From an uncultured Bacteroidia bacterium (GTDB lineage: Bacteria; Bacteroidota; Bacteroidia; Bacteroidales; UBA932), in the NCBI GenBank assembly GCA_902789245.1, contig CADAND010000006.1, forward strand, positions 1 through 64,000: DNA of 64,000 bases. The letters are read 5' to 3'. The notes beneath the pieces are model-generated. The model saw only the letters and a program-made list of their open reading frames with translations, ran no database searches and had not been told where the DNA came from. This document shows, in pieces, positions 32,247 through 44,416 of this stretch. Positions within the stretch are counted from its first letter, which is position 1. Every line of letters begins with the position of its first letter. The position numbers and the translations under genes were made by a program.

Positions 32247-33170
32247 ATGGACCAACCCAAAGTAGAACGCCTGCTGCGCCTGATCCAGCTGCTCTCCTCG
32301 AACGTGGAGTACAGCATCGACGACCTGATGGAGCGGCTCGACATGTCCCGCCGCACCATCTACCGCTACCTCGACACCTTCAAGGAGGCCGGCTTCGCCG
32401 TGCAGAAAGTCAACCCCAGCGGCAACGTGTATCGCCTGGCGACGCTGCGCAAGCCCTTCACGGACCTGTCGAAGATCGTCTATTTCTCGGACGAGGAGGC
32501 CTACATCGTCAACCACCTGATGGACCAGCTGGACGACACCAGCCCCATCAAGCAGGGCCTGCGGCGCAAGCTGGCGGCGGTCTACGACATCTCCACGATC
32601 AGCAGCTTCGGCGGGCGGAAGAACAACTCCGCCATCATCGACGCGCTGACCACGGCCATCAAGGAGAAGCGCTGCGTCGTGCTGAAAGGCTACTCCTCCT
32701 CCCACTCGCACCAGACCAAGGACTACCGCGTGGAGCCTTACCGGCTGAACAACAACTACATAGACATCTGGGCGCTGGACACCCGGGACGGCGTGAACAA
32801 GCGCTTCAAGGTGGCGCGCATCGGCGAGGTCCAGCTGCTGGAAGACGCCTGGGAGCACGAAGACGCCCACGAGGACGAGCCGCTGGACGCCTTCCGCATG
32901 CACGGGCAGGCGCCCACGCACGTCAAGCTGCGGCTCGACTACGTGGCGAAGAACCTGCTGGTGGAGGAGTTTCCCATGGCCGAGGGGGGCCTCTCCCCCG
33001 AGGGCGACCACTGGATCTGGGAGGGCGACGTGCGCGGCATGGAAGGCGTCGGGCGCTTCGTGCTCGGGCTGTCGAAGTTCATCGAAGTGCTCGAAGGCGA
33101 CGAGCTCCGCGCCTTCCTGCGGGAACGCGCGGAGCTCATCATAGGAGATGCCCGATCAGGTCGGGCATGA
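32247..33170 (+). CDS. HTH-WYL transcriptional regulator
   Basis: The N-terminal HTH (KVERLLRLIQLLSSN, then LMERLDMSRRTIYRYLDTFKEAGF) is followed by a WYL domain (about residues 140-210: KRCVVLKGYSS, then YRVEPYRLNNNYIDIWALD) and a C-terminal WCX-like part. About 307 residues from ATG 32247; an upstream ATG at 32205 lies within AT-rich promoter-like DNA, so the later start is preferred. WYL regulators bind a ligand, often nucleotides. It is divergent from the MFS gene and probably regulates it or itself. Confidence 0.85.
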   Translation: MDQPKVERLLRLIQLLSSNVEYSIDDLMERLDMSRRTIYRYLDTFKEAGFAVQKVNPSGNVYRLATLRKPFTDLSKIVYFSDEEAYIVNHLMDQLDDTSPIKQGLRRKLAAVYDISTISSFGGRKNNSAIIDALTTAIKEKRCVVLKGYSSSHSHQTKDYRVEPYRLNNNYIDIWALDTRDGVNKRFKVARIGEVQLLEDAWEHEDAHEDEPLDAFRMHGQAPTHVKLRLDYVAKNLLVEEFPMAEGGLSPEGDHWIWEGDVRGMEGVGRFVLGLSKFIEVLEGDELRAFLRERAELIIGDARSGRA

Positions 33171-33189
33171 CGGCCCAGGACCGGGATAA

Positions 33190-34749
33190 CTATTTGTTGG
33201 CGACGGAGAGGGCCACGCTCAGCATCAGGTTCACGTTGGCGAGGGTGCCTTCGAGGTCCCAGTCGTCGCGGTACTCGTCGCAGGGCTTGTGGTACCAGGA
33301 CTCCATCGGATAGCGGTTCGGCCGGTCCGGCCGGACCGGGTGCAGGCCGTTCTCGACCACGAGGGCGGGGACGCCCTTTTTCACGAAGTTGTAATGGTCC
33401 GAGCGGTAGAACCAGCCGTCTGAATTGTCGTCATCGAAGAAGATGTAGCGCCCCTGGGCGGCCGCGGCGGCCACGAAATAGCGGTCCAGGACGCTCTCCC
33501 CGCCCCCGAGGATCACCACATCCTCCGTCAGCTCGGCCGGGCCGACGCTCTCGAAATTGATGTCCGCGGCCGTCCGCTCCATCGGGACGGCGGGATGCTC
33601 GCAATAGTACTGCGAGCCGAACAGGCCGCTCTCCTCGGACGAGGGGAAGAAGAAGAGGATGGAGCGCCGGGGCGGGAGCGGCAGCTCGCGGAACCTGCGG
33701 GCCGCGAGCAGGACGGAGGCGATGCCGGTGCCGTTGTCGGCGGCGCCGTTGTAGATGGCGTCGCCGGTCTCGTCCGGGGTGCCGATGCCCAGGTGGTCCC
33801 AGTGGGCGCTCATCACCACCACTTCGTCCCGCAGGTCCGTCCCGGGCAGGATGCCCGCCACGTTGCGGGTCTCCTTCACCTGCCAGGACACGTCCAGGAC
33901 CGCGTCCGTCTTCACTCCCAGCGGGATGGCCCGGAAGCCCGGACGCTTCGCCGCGTCGAGGGCCGCCTCGAAGTCCCGGCCGGCGGCGTCGAAAATCTTG
34001 CGCCCGCCCTCGTCGCGCAGCCAGCCCTTCAGGGCCAGCTCGCCGGCGTTGCGCGTCGCGGCGTCGTACAGCGCCAGGTTGTCCGTCAGGTGCCCGTTCA
34101 TGCAGACGTGCCAGCCGTAGCCGGCGGCGTCGGTGTCGTGCAGGACCAGGCAGCCGGCGGCCCCCTGCCGAATCGCCTCCTCGAACTTATAGACCCAGCG
34201 GCCGTAGTAGGTCATGTTCCGGCCGCGGAAGAGCGAGGCGTCATAGAAGCCGGGATCGTTCACCATCGCCACGACGATCTTGCCGCGCACGTCCACCCCC
34301 TCGTAGTCGTTCCAGCCGTACTCGGGGGCGTTGATGCCGAAGCCGCAGAAGACGAACTCCGCGTCCCGGAGCGTCACGCGGTCCGTGGCCCGGGCGGTCC
34401 AGACCGTCAGGTCGTCGGGGAAGCGCAGCTCCGAGCGGCGCCGGCCCTTCAGCGGGATGCGGTCCTTCTGCGGACGGCAGGTGGTCGAGATGATCTGGAA
34501 GGGCTGGTACCAGCTGCCGCCGAAGGCAGGCTGCAGGCCCAGCTTCTCCAGCTCCCCGGACAGGTAGGCGACCGTGCGGTCCTCGTATTCGGTCATCGGC
34601 TTGCGGCCGCCGAAATCGTCGGACGAGACCGTCCGGATCCAGTCGCGCAGCAGCGTCTCGTCGTCCGGCCGGACCGCCTGCGCCGACGCGCTCGGGGAGA
34701 GCGTCAGCGCCAGGAGCCCCGGCAGGAAGGCGGTGAACCATCTTTTCAT
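33190..34749 (-). CDS. Secreted M28-family aminopeptidase
   Basis: The 519 residues start with a signal peptide (KRWFTAFLPGLLALTL, cleaved near ASAQA). A PA-like insert is followed by the M28 zinc-peptidase domain: SAHWDHLG (about 310), NGAADNGTGIASVL with the bridging Asp, SSEESGLFGS with the catalytic Glu, and a final His in GLHPVRP or DHYNF. Family members release N-terminal amino acids in the periplasm. It is the last gene of the minus-strand run with the GH43 genes, from which it is separated by 15 bases. Confidence 0.9.
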   Translation of the reverse strand: MKRWFTAFLPGLLALTLSPSASAQAVRPDDETLLRDWIRTVSSDDFGGRKPMTEYEDRTVAYLSGELEKLGLQPAFGGSWYQPFQIISTTCRPQKDRIPLKGRRRSELRFPDDLTVWTARATDRVTLRDAEFVFCGFGINAPEYGWNDYEGVDVRGKIVVAMVNDPGFYDASLFRGRNMTYYGRWVYKFEEAIRQGAAGCLVLHDTDAAGYGWHVCMNGHLTDNLALYDAATRNAGELALKGWLRDEGGRKIFDAAGRDFEAALDAAKRPGFRAIPLGVKTDAVLDVSWQVKETRNVAGILPGTDLRDEVVVMSAHWDHLGIGTPDETGDAIYNGAADNGTGIASVLLAARRFRELPLPPRRSILFFFPSSEESGLFGSQYYCEHPAVPMERTAADINFESVGPAELTEDVVILGGGESVLDRYFVAAAAAQGRYIFFDDDNSDGWFYRSDHYNFVKKGVPALVVENGLHPVRPDRPNRYPMESWYHKPCDEYRDDWDLEGTLANVNLMLSVALSVANK

Positions 34750-34764
34750 AGGATCTTTATTATT

Positions 34765-36327
34765 CTATTCCTGGTGGAACCAGTCGAAGTCGGCGTGGCC
34801 GCCCAGCTCGCGCGTGGCGTAGCAGTAGAGGGCGGAGCGGTAGCCGGTGAAGTAGTCCAGCGAGAAGCGCATCTGCAGCGGGGTGTCCACTTCCGTCCAG
34901 TCGGTGCCGTTCCAGCTGTAGCGCAGCCAGGCCTGGTCCTGGTCGAAGTCGTAGCGGATGCCCAGCCACACGGTCGGGCCCTCGGCAGGCATGCTGAGGA
35001 TCTCCGTCTGCACACGGGACATCGTGCGGCCGGGGCCGCGCTGCACCCCCTCATGGATGGCATACAGCTCCAGGCCGGCTTCCGTGCGGCGCAGGCCGAT
35101 GTCGCCCCGGTTGCTCTGGAAGGCGCTCAGGCCCGCGAAGTCGCCGACCTTCAGGGCGGAGGCGTCCAGCAGCACGGTGCTCGTGCACTTCGGGCCGACG
35201 GTGCGCTGCGTGAGCGTGTTGCGGGCATCCGGCAGGCCCGTAGCGAGCTGGCCGGTGGTCAGGCGCAGCCAGCCGGGACGCTCGCTGAGCGACCAGCAGC
35301 CGTCCAGCGGCTTGTGGTTCCACTGCCAGACGAGCGGCAGCTCCTCCTCGTCGAACTCGTCGGAGGCCCAGGTCCAGCTCTCCCCGTCGGGCTTGAGGTT
35401 CACGTCGAACTCCTTGACGGGCACGGTGTTGTCGCCCAGAATGGGCCAGCCGTCCTCCCAGACCATCGGCTGGAGGGTCGGGATGCGACCCACGCCGCCG
35501 TGGTCCTGGAACATCATCGCGTACCAGTCGCCGCGCGGCGTGTCGAAGATGGCGCCCTGCGCCACGCCGTCCCCGCGCCCGTCGAACGGGCCCTGCAGGA
35601 TGGTCTTCGACTCGTACTCGCCCAGCAGCTCGTGGCTGCGCCAGCAGGTCTCCGTGCGCACGCCGCCCGCGGGCCAGTCGATCACGAGCACGTAGTACCA
35701 GTCACCGATGTGATAGATGTGGGCGCCCTCGGCGCGGAGGATGTAACCCTCGCGCGGGCTCGTGAAGAGCACCTGGTCCACCCCACCCTCCTTGACGCCG
35801 GTCAGGTCCGGCTCCAGCTCGGTGATGTGGATCTCGCCGTTGCCCCAGACCACGTATACGCGCCCGTCCTCGAAGAGGAGCGAGGCGTCGTGGAAGGGCT
35901 GGTCGATAACGCTGCGCGTCCAAGGCTGGCCGATTTTCTCGGTCGAATAGATATAGGTCTTGCGCTGGTCGTTGGCGATGAAGAGCGCCCAGAAACGGCC
36001 GTTCTCATAGCGCAGCGAGGTCGCCCACTGGCCCTTGCCGTAGGCGTTCTTTCCATTGCGCAGGTTGTAGACGTCGTCGTCCTCGAGGCAGTCGTAGACA
36101 TAGTCCACGAGGCGCCAGTGCACCAGGTCGCGCGAATGCATGATGGGCGCGCCGGGGCAGAAATACATCGTGGTGCTGACCATGTAGTAGTCCTCCCCCA
36201 CCCGGATCACGTCGTTGTCCGGGATGTCGGTGTAGGTCAACGGGTTGACGCAGTGCGTCGTGGGGCGGGCGCAGGCGGCGGCAAGCAGCGCGCCCAGGCC
36301 CAGCAGGAAGATTCTGGCTAATTTCAT
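34765..36327 (-). CDS. GH43 family beta-xylosidase/arabinofuranosidase lipoprotein
   Basis: 520 residues from ATG 36327. The lipobox is LAAAC after a hydrophobic run, so it is probably cell-envelope bound. The N-terminal five-blade GH43 domain has TDIPDNDVIRVGEDYYMVST (base Asp), HSRDLVHWRLV and a GAHIYHIGDWYYV strand. The C-terminal part (about 340-515) is a concanavalin-like DUF1349-type domain common in GH43 xylosidases. The frame is open for 11 more codons upstream into the preceding gene. The likely substrates are arabinoxylan side chains or xylo-oligosaccharides. Confidence 0.9.
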   Translation of the reverse strand: MKLARIFLLGLGALLAAACARPTTHCVNPLTYTDIPDNDVIRVGEDYYMVSTTMYFCPGAPIMHSRDLVHWRLVDYVYDCLEDDDVYNLRNGKNAYGKGQWATSLRYENGRFWALFIANDQRKTYIYSTEKIGQPWTRSVIDQPFHDASLLFEDGRVYVVWGNGEIHITELEPDLTGVKEGGVDQVLFTSPREGYILRAEGAHIYHIGDWYYVLVIDWPAGGVRTETCWRSHELLGEYESKTILQGPFDGRGDGVAQGAIFDTPRGDWYAMMFQDHGGVGRIPTLQPMVWEDGWPILGDNTVPVKEFDVNLKPDGESWTWASDEFDEEELPLVWQWNHKPLDGCWSLSERPGWLRLTTGQLATGLPDARNTLTQRTVGPKCTSTVLLDASALKVGDFAGLSAFQSNRGDIGLRRTEAGLELYAIHEGVQRGPGRTMSRVQTEILSMPAEGPTVWLGIRYDFDQDQAWLRYSWNGTDWTEVDTPLQMRFSLDYFTGYRSALYCYATRELGGHADFDWFHQE

Positions 36328-36335
36328 ATTTCTGT

Positions 36336-38945
36336 TTACTTGATTGTCCACCAATCCCATTCGAAGCCGCCTTCGGTGAAGACGAAATACAGGTCGTGCA
36401 CGCCCTTCGCGCCGCTCAGGCGGGCGGTCTGCTGCTTCCAGAGCGTGCCGGGCTTGAGCTTCAGCGTGCCTGCCAGCGGCCCGTCCGGGCTGTCGAGGTG
36501 CACCTCGATGCAGCCGCCGGCGGGGGCCAGCACGCTGGCGCTCAGCGACTTGGCACCGCGCTTACCGAAGTCCACGCCCTTGACCAGCAGGTGCTCGCCG
36601 GCGTCGATGTCGTTCACCACGATCCCCCGCTCCGCGTCCTTGCGGGTCTTCAGGCCGAAGCCCCAGGCCATGGTCTCGGCCTCCACGCGACGGTACGGGT
36701 TGAAGGGCTCAATCTGCTCCAGCACGTTGTCCAGCCAGTACGGGACCTTGCGGATGGAGCCGTCGGCCTCATAGTACATCGGCGCGGCGGAGACGCTCCG
36801 CTGCTCGGCATGCCGGAAGGTGGTCAGATGCCACAGGTCGTAGTTCAGGCCGAACACGTAGGACTGCCCCTTGTAGTCGATGATGCCGGGGTGGTTGCCC
36901 CGGGTGCGCCAGGTGCGGTCCATGATGTGTCCCATGGACTTCCAGGGTCCGGTGGGGCTGTCGGACATCGCGTAGCCGATGCCCTCCGGGCAGCAGGTCG
37001 AGGCGAAGGCCAGGTAGTACCTGCCGTCGTGCTTGTAGAACCAGGGGCCCTCCTGGTAGTGGTCGATCTTGTAGTCGAGCTTGTGGATCTCGCTCCCCAG
37101 CGAAACCATATCCTCGTTCAGCTTCACCCAATAGACGTTCGGGTTGCCCCAGTACATGTAGGCCTGGCCGTCGTCATCGATGAAGACCGACGGGTCGATG
37201 TCGTCCCAGTGCTCCTTCTGCCAGACCAGCGGCTCCCCGAGCGGGTCCTTGAACGGCCCGTAGGGCGAGTCGGACACCAGCACGCCGATGCCGTGGCCGT
37301 GGATCGGGCAGTACATGTAGAACTTCCCGTTCCGCTCCACCACGCACTCGGCCCAGGCGCCGTTCTTGCCTTCGTACCAGGCGAAATCGTCCAGCGAGGC
37401 CACGGCGCCGTGGTCTGTCCAGTTCACCATGTCGGTGCTCGTGTACAGCAGCCAGTCGAACATCTCGAAGCCGCGGGCGCCGTCCTCGTCGTGGGTGGTG
37501 TAGAGATAGACCGTACCGTCATAGACCATCGGCGCCGGGTCGGCGGTGTACTTGGTCTGGATGATGGGCATGTTGAGATGGTGGTTGAACACCCACCAGT
37601 CCAGGTCGAAGAGCTCCCCGTCCCCGCCCCGGAAGAGCAGGTAGAGGTCGTGCACGCCCTTGGCGCGGGCATCGACGGGCGCCTTGATCATCATGTTGTC
37701 GTTGTTGACCGGCACCGTGGCGACGGGCCGCCCGGACATCGCGTCCAGGTAGAACTCGATCCGTCCTTCGGACTTGAAATTCAGCATCTCCACGCTCACC
37801 AGCACGGCCGGTTCCTCGCCGAAATCGACGTTCCGGACCTTGATCCAGTCGCCGTTGTGGATGTTCGTCACCCAGTGGCGCCGGCCGTCCTCGCGGTCGG
37901 TCTTCACGCCCCAGCTCTCGGCCATCGTCTCCGCCTCGGTCATGCGGTAGGGGTCGAGGGTCTGCAGCGGCGCCACGCCTTCCTTCGTGAAGGGAATGAA
38001 GGGGATGGAGCCGTCCGCGCCGAACTCGAATTCCTCCACACAGGTAGAGCGGTGGAAGCCGCCGCCGTTGGGCAGGGCGCCGTTGTGGTAGAACATGTAG
38101 TGGTGTCCGCGGAAGTCGATGTTGCCGCCGTGGATGGTGAAGCTGTTCTCCGCCTCGTCCATGATGCGGCCCCGGTAGGTCCAGGGGCCGTGGATGGACG
38201 GCGCCGTGGAGTAAGCCATGTGCTCGGGCACGCCGCCGGCCGGATAGGACAGGTAGTAGGTGCCGTCGCGCTTGTAGAGCCAGGGGCCCTCCTCGTAGCC
38301 GACCATCATCTTCTGCTTGCCGCCGTCGGACCAGTCGGGCTTCATGGATTCGGGGCCGAAGCAGGCCGGGTCGCCCCAGCCGGGGATTTCCTTATACCCC
38401 TCCGGGAAGGAGACCATGTCGTCGCCCAGGCGGCCGTACCAGCAGCCCTTGTTGCCCCAGACGAGCCAGGCGGAGCCGTCGTCGTCGACGAAGACCGTCG
38501 GGTCGATGAAGCCGAAGCCCGTGGCGAGCGGGCCGCCGATGGCGTCGCGCCAGGGGCCCTGCGGGTCGTCCGCCACCGCGACCGCCAGCGCGTCCGCGCG
38601 CGTGGCCGCTTCCGTCAGGCAGACGTACCAGTACCATTTCCCGTTCCGCTCGACAGCCTGCGAGGCCCACGCGCGGTCACCCTGGAAAGCCCAGGGGAAG
38701 GTGGCCGTGGAGATCTGCGCGCCGAGGTAGGTCCAGTTGACCATGTCCTCCGTGCTGTACAGCAGCCAGTCCTTCATCAGGAAATAGGTGGCGTCGTCTT
38801 CGTCGTGGTCGACGAAGAGATAGACCTTATCCCCATGGACATAGGGCGCAGGGTCCGGCGTGTAGGAAGTCCGGATGACCGGGTTCTGGGCCGCCAGTGT
38901 CAGGCTGGCCGCAAGGGCCAGTCCGGCGGAAAGCAAGTGTTTCAT
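36336..38945 (-). CDS. Double GH43-CBM6-like arabinoxylan hydrolase
   Basis: An 869-residue secreted protein (signal peptide, AQN near 20) with the domain unit GH43-CBM6-like repeated twice. Unit 1 opens IRTSYTPDPAPYVHGDKVYLF, and unit 2, near residue 460, opens IIQTKYTADPAPMVYDGTVYLY. Each has a second strand WLLY(S/T)(T/S)xDMVNWT. Each CBM6-like part starts at (R/T)xEAETMA and includes DIDAGEHLLVKGVDFG or NGDWIKVRNVDFG. An internal duplication is plain. Likely role: removal of arabinose or xylose from arabinoxylan. It overlaps none of its neighbours and precedes the next GH43 gene by 8 bases. Confidence 0.88.
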   Translation of the reverse strand: MKHLLSAGLALAASLTLAAQNPVIRTSYTPDPAPYVHGDKVYLFVDHDEDDATYFLMKDWLLYSTEDMVNWTYLGAQISTATFPWAFQGDRAWASQAVERNGKWYWYVCLTEAATRADALAVAVADDPQGPWRDAIGGPLATGFGFIDPTVFVDDDGSAWLVWGNKGCWYGRLGDDMVSFPEGYKEIPGWGDPACFGPESMKPDWSDGGKQKMMVGYEEGPWLYKRDGTYYLSYPAGGVPEHMAYSTAPSIHGPWTYRGRIMDEAENSFTIHGGNIDFRGHHYMFYHNGALPNGGGFHRSTCVEEFEFGADGSIPFIPFTKEGVAPLQTLDPYRMTEAETMAESWGVKTDREDGRRHWVTNIHNGDWIKVRNVDFGEEPAVLVSVEMLNFKSEGRIEFYLDAMSGRPVATVPVNNDNMMIKAPVDARAKGVHDLYLLFRGGDGELFDLDWWVFNHHLNMPIIQTKYTADPAPMVYDGTVYLYTTHDEDGARGFEMFDWLLYTSTDMVNWTDHGAVASLDDFAWYEGKNGAWAECVVERNGKFYMYCPIHGHGIGVLVSDSPYGPFKDPLGEPLVWQKEHWDDIDPSVFIDDDGQAYMYWGNPNVYWVKLNEDMVSLGSEIHKLDYKIDHYQEGPWFYKHDGRYYLAFASTCCPEGIGYAMSDSPTGPWKSMGHIMDRTWRTRGNHPGIIDYKGQSYVFGLNYDLWHLTTFRHAEQRSVSAAPMYYEADGSIRKVPYWLDNVLEQIEPFNPYRRVEAETMAWGFGLKTRKDAERGIVVNDIDAGEHLLVKGVDFGKRGAKSLSASVLAPAGGCIEVHLDSPDGPLAGTLKLKPGTLWKQQTARLSGAKGVHDLYFVFTEGGFEWDWWTIK

Positions 38946-38977
38946 TTTCTTTTGGTTAATTGATTGTCAGTGGTTTG

Positions 38978-40504
<1,527 letters not shown>

Positions 40505-40541
40505 GGTTATGGTATTGATTATCTGTTTTCGCGCAATCAGA

Positions 40542-40549
40542 CAAATGTA
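40542..40549 (-). promoter_or_regulatory. -7 box of the carboxylesterase gene
   Basis: TACATTTG on the minus strand, 38 bases before the ATG at 40504. Confidence 0.5.
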
Positions 40550-40651
40550 GCGTTTTTCGCCAAGAATGTCAATCGTTTCCCGGACCTTTCCCGCCGAAAG
40601 TAACTAAATTGAAAATATTTGTAACTTCGCGTGAATTCAATAATAAACGTA

Positions 40652-41533
40652 ATGCGCGTCATTGGCATAGGAGAAACGGTGCTGGACATCCTCTTCAAGG
40701 ATGACCAGCCGCAGAAGGCCGTCCCGGGCGGCTCGACTTTCAACAGCATCATCTCGCTCGGCCGGGCCGGCGTGCCCTGCGCCATGGTCACGGAAGCGGG
40801 CGGCGACCACATTGGCGACATCACCTGCCGCTATCTCGAGGAGAACGGCGTGTCGGCGGAGTACGTCTGCCGCCACGCGGGGGTCAAGTCGCACGTCTCC
40901 CTGGCCTTCCTGGACGAGCACAACGACGCGCAGTACATCTTCTACAAGGATCACGCTTCCGTCTCGATGGACGGCCCCCTGCCCCGGATCACGGCGGAGG
41001 ACGCGGTGCTCTTCGGCTCCTTCTTCGCCATCAACCCGGCCATCCGCCCCGTCGTCGGGGGCCTGCTGCATGCAGCCCGCGAGGCCGGCGCCTGGATCTA
41101 CTACGATGTCAACTTCCGCAAGAACCACATCGCCGACCTGCCCCGGGTCCTGCCCCTGGCCGAGGAGAACATGGGCCTCGCGGACGTGGTGCGCGGCTCG
41201 ACGGAAGACTTCGGCTATCTGTACGGCCTGCAGGACGGCGAGGCCATCTACGCTCGCGTGGGCCGCTTCTGCCGCACGCTCATCCTCACGGACGGCGCGC
41301 GAGCGGTCCGCGTCTTCACGCCCGAGGGTTGCGAGACCTTCCCCGTCCCCGCCATCGAGACGGTCAGCACCGTCGGCGCCGGCGACAACTTCAACGCCGG
41401 ATACATCTACGCCACCCTCCGGGGCTTTCCCGACCAGGCCTCCCGCATCGCGATGGCCAGCCGCTGGAGCCAGGACGTCTGCCGCCAGATGGGCAACAAC
41501 ATCAGCCCCGAGCTCGTCGCCTCCCTGAAATAA
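40652..41533 (+). CDS. PfkB-family carbohydrate kinase
   Basis: About 293 residues. The N-terminal GIGETVLDILF, the substrate-binding GGSTFNSIISLGRAG, and the C-terminal signature STVGAGDNFNAGYIYA (catalytic Asp near 245) place it among ribokinase/fructokinase-like kinases. The sugar is not clear; a pentose or ketose would fit the arabinoxylan genes around it. A GTG at 40631 is in frame but the ATG at 40652 is better. It is the only plus-strand gene in this stretch. A hairpin terminator follows. Confidence 0.88.
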   Translation: MRVIGIGETVLDILFKDDQPQKAVPGGSTFNSIISLGRAGVPCAMVTEAGGDHIGDITCRYLEENGVSAEYVCRHAGVKSHVSLAFLDEHNDAQYIFYKDHASVSMDGPLPRITAEDAVLFGSFFAINPAIRPVVGGLLHAAREAGAWIYYDVNFRKNHIADLPRVLPLAEENMGLADVVRGSTEDFGYLYGLQDGEAIYARVGRFCRTLILTDGARAVRVFTPEGCETFPVPAIETVSTVGAGDNFNAGYIYATLRGFPDQASRIAMASRWSQDVCRQMGNNISPELVASLK

Positions 41534-41536
41534 AAA

Positions 41537-41560
41537 TCCCCGGCCGGGCCGGGGAATTTT
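41537..41560. terminator. Bidirectional terminator between the sugar kinase and esterase genes
   Basis: CCCCGGCC and GGCCGGGG form a GC-rich stem around 41538-41553, with A-rich DNA before and TTTT after it. It serves two convergent genes. Confidence 0.7.
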
Positions 41561-41561
41561 A

Positions 41562-43825
<2,264 letters not shown>

Positions 43826-44416
43826 TTATAAAGTCTCTACTTTACGGAAGCCGCCGCTGCCCAGCAGCAGCGCCTGGAAGCCCGCCTGGATGCGGACGTA
43901 CAGCGTGTCGGAGGGGTAGCGCGTCAGGCGGTTGCAGTGCGAGCAGCCCGGCATCTCGAAGAGCGTGCCGCCGCTGCCGCAGAGGAAGAAGCTGTCGCGC
44001 AGGGGGTCGTAGCTCAGCGAGCAGGGCGTGACGTCCAGCTCGCCGCGCTCCCCTTCCAGGGTGTACTCCAGCGAACGCGCGCTCCAGACCGTGCCGCGGC
44101 TGGAGGTGAAGACGGCCAGATGGCCGTCGGCGTCCAGCCCGGCCACCATCACGGAGCCGCCGCCGGCCGCCACGGCGCGCCAGCGCATCGTCGGATAGTA
44201 GCCCGCGTACTGCGCGTTGAAGTCGAAGACGGTCCAGGCGACCCCGTCCGCCGAGCGCAGGATCTCCCCCGCGTCCGTGACGGCCCACTGGGCCCCGTCG
44301 GGATCCGCGCAGACAGCCTGCAGCCCGCCCTTAGCGGTCGTACGCAAATCCTGCCCGTGGGCCGCCAGGGCGCCCACGAGCAGGAAAGCGAACAGTATGC
44401 GCAGCCGCACAGCCAT
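43826..44416 (-). CDS. Secreted beta-propeller-like hypothetical protein
   Basis: 196 residues with a signal peptide (RILFAFLLVGALAAHGQ). The body has repeats such as GGLQAVCADPDGAQWAVTDAGEILRSADGVAW and MRWRAVAAGGGSVMVAGLDADGHLAVFTSS, like BNR/WD-type blades, but too short for a closed propeller. The frame runs on upstream inside the GH3 gene; the ATG at 44416 overlaps the GH3 stop by one base (TAATG), a classic sign of coupling. Function unknown; perhaps an accessory to the GH3 enzyme. Confidence 0.65.
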   Translation of the reverse strand: MAVRLRILFAFLLVGALAAHGQDLRTTAKGGLQAVCADPDGAQWAVTDAGEILRSADGVAWTVFDFNAQYAGYYPTMRWRAVAAGGGSVMVAGLDADGHLAVFTSSRGTVWSARSLEYTLEGERGELDVTPCSLSYDPLRDSFFLCGSGGTLFEMPGCSHCNRLTRYPSDTLYVRIQAGFQALLLGSGGFRKVETL

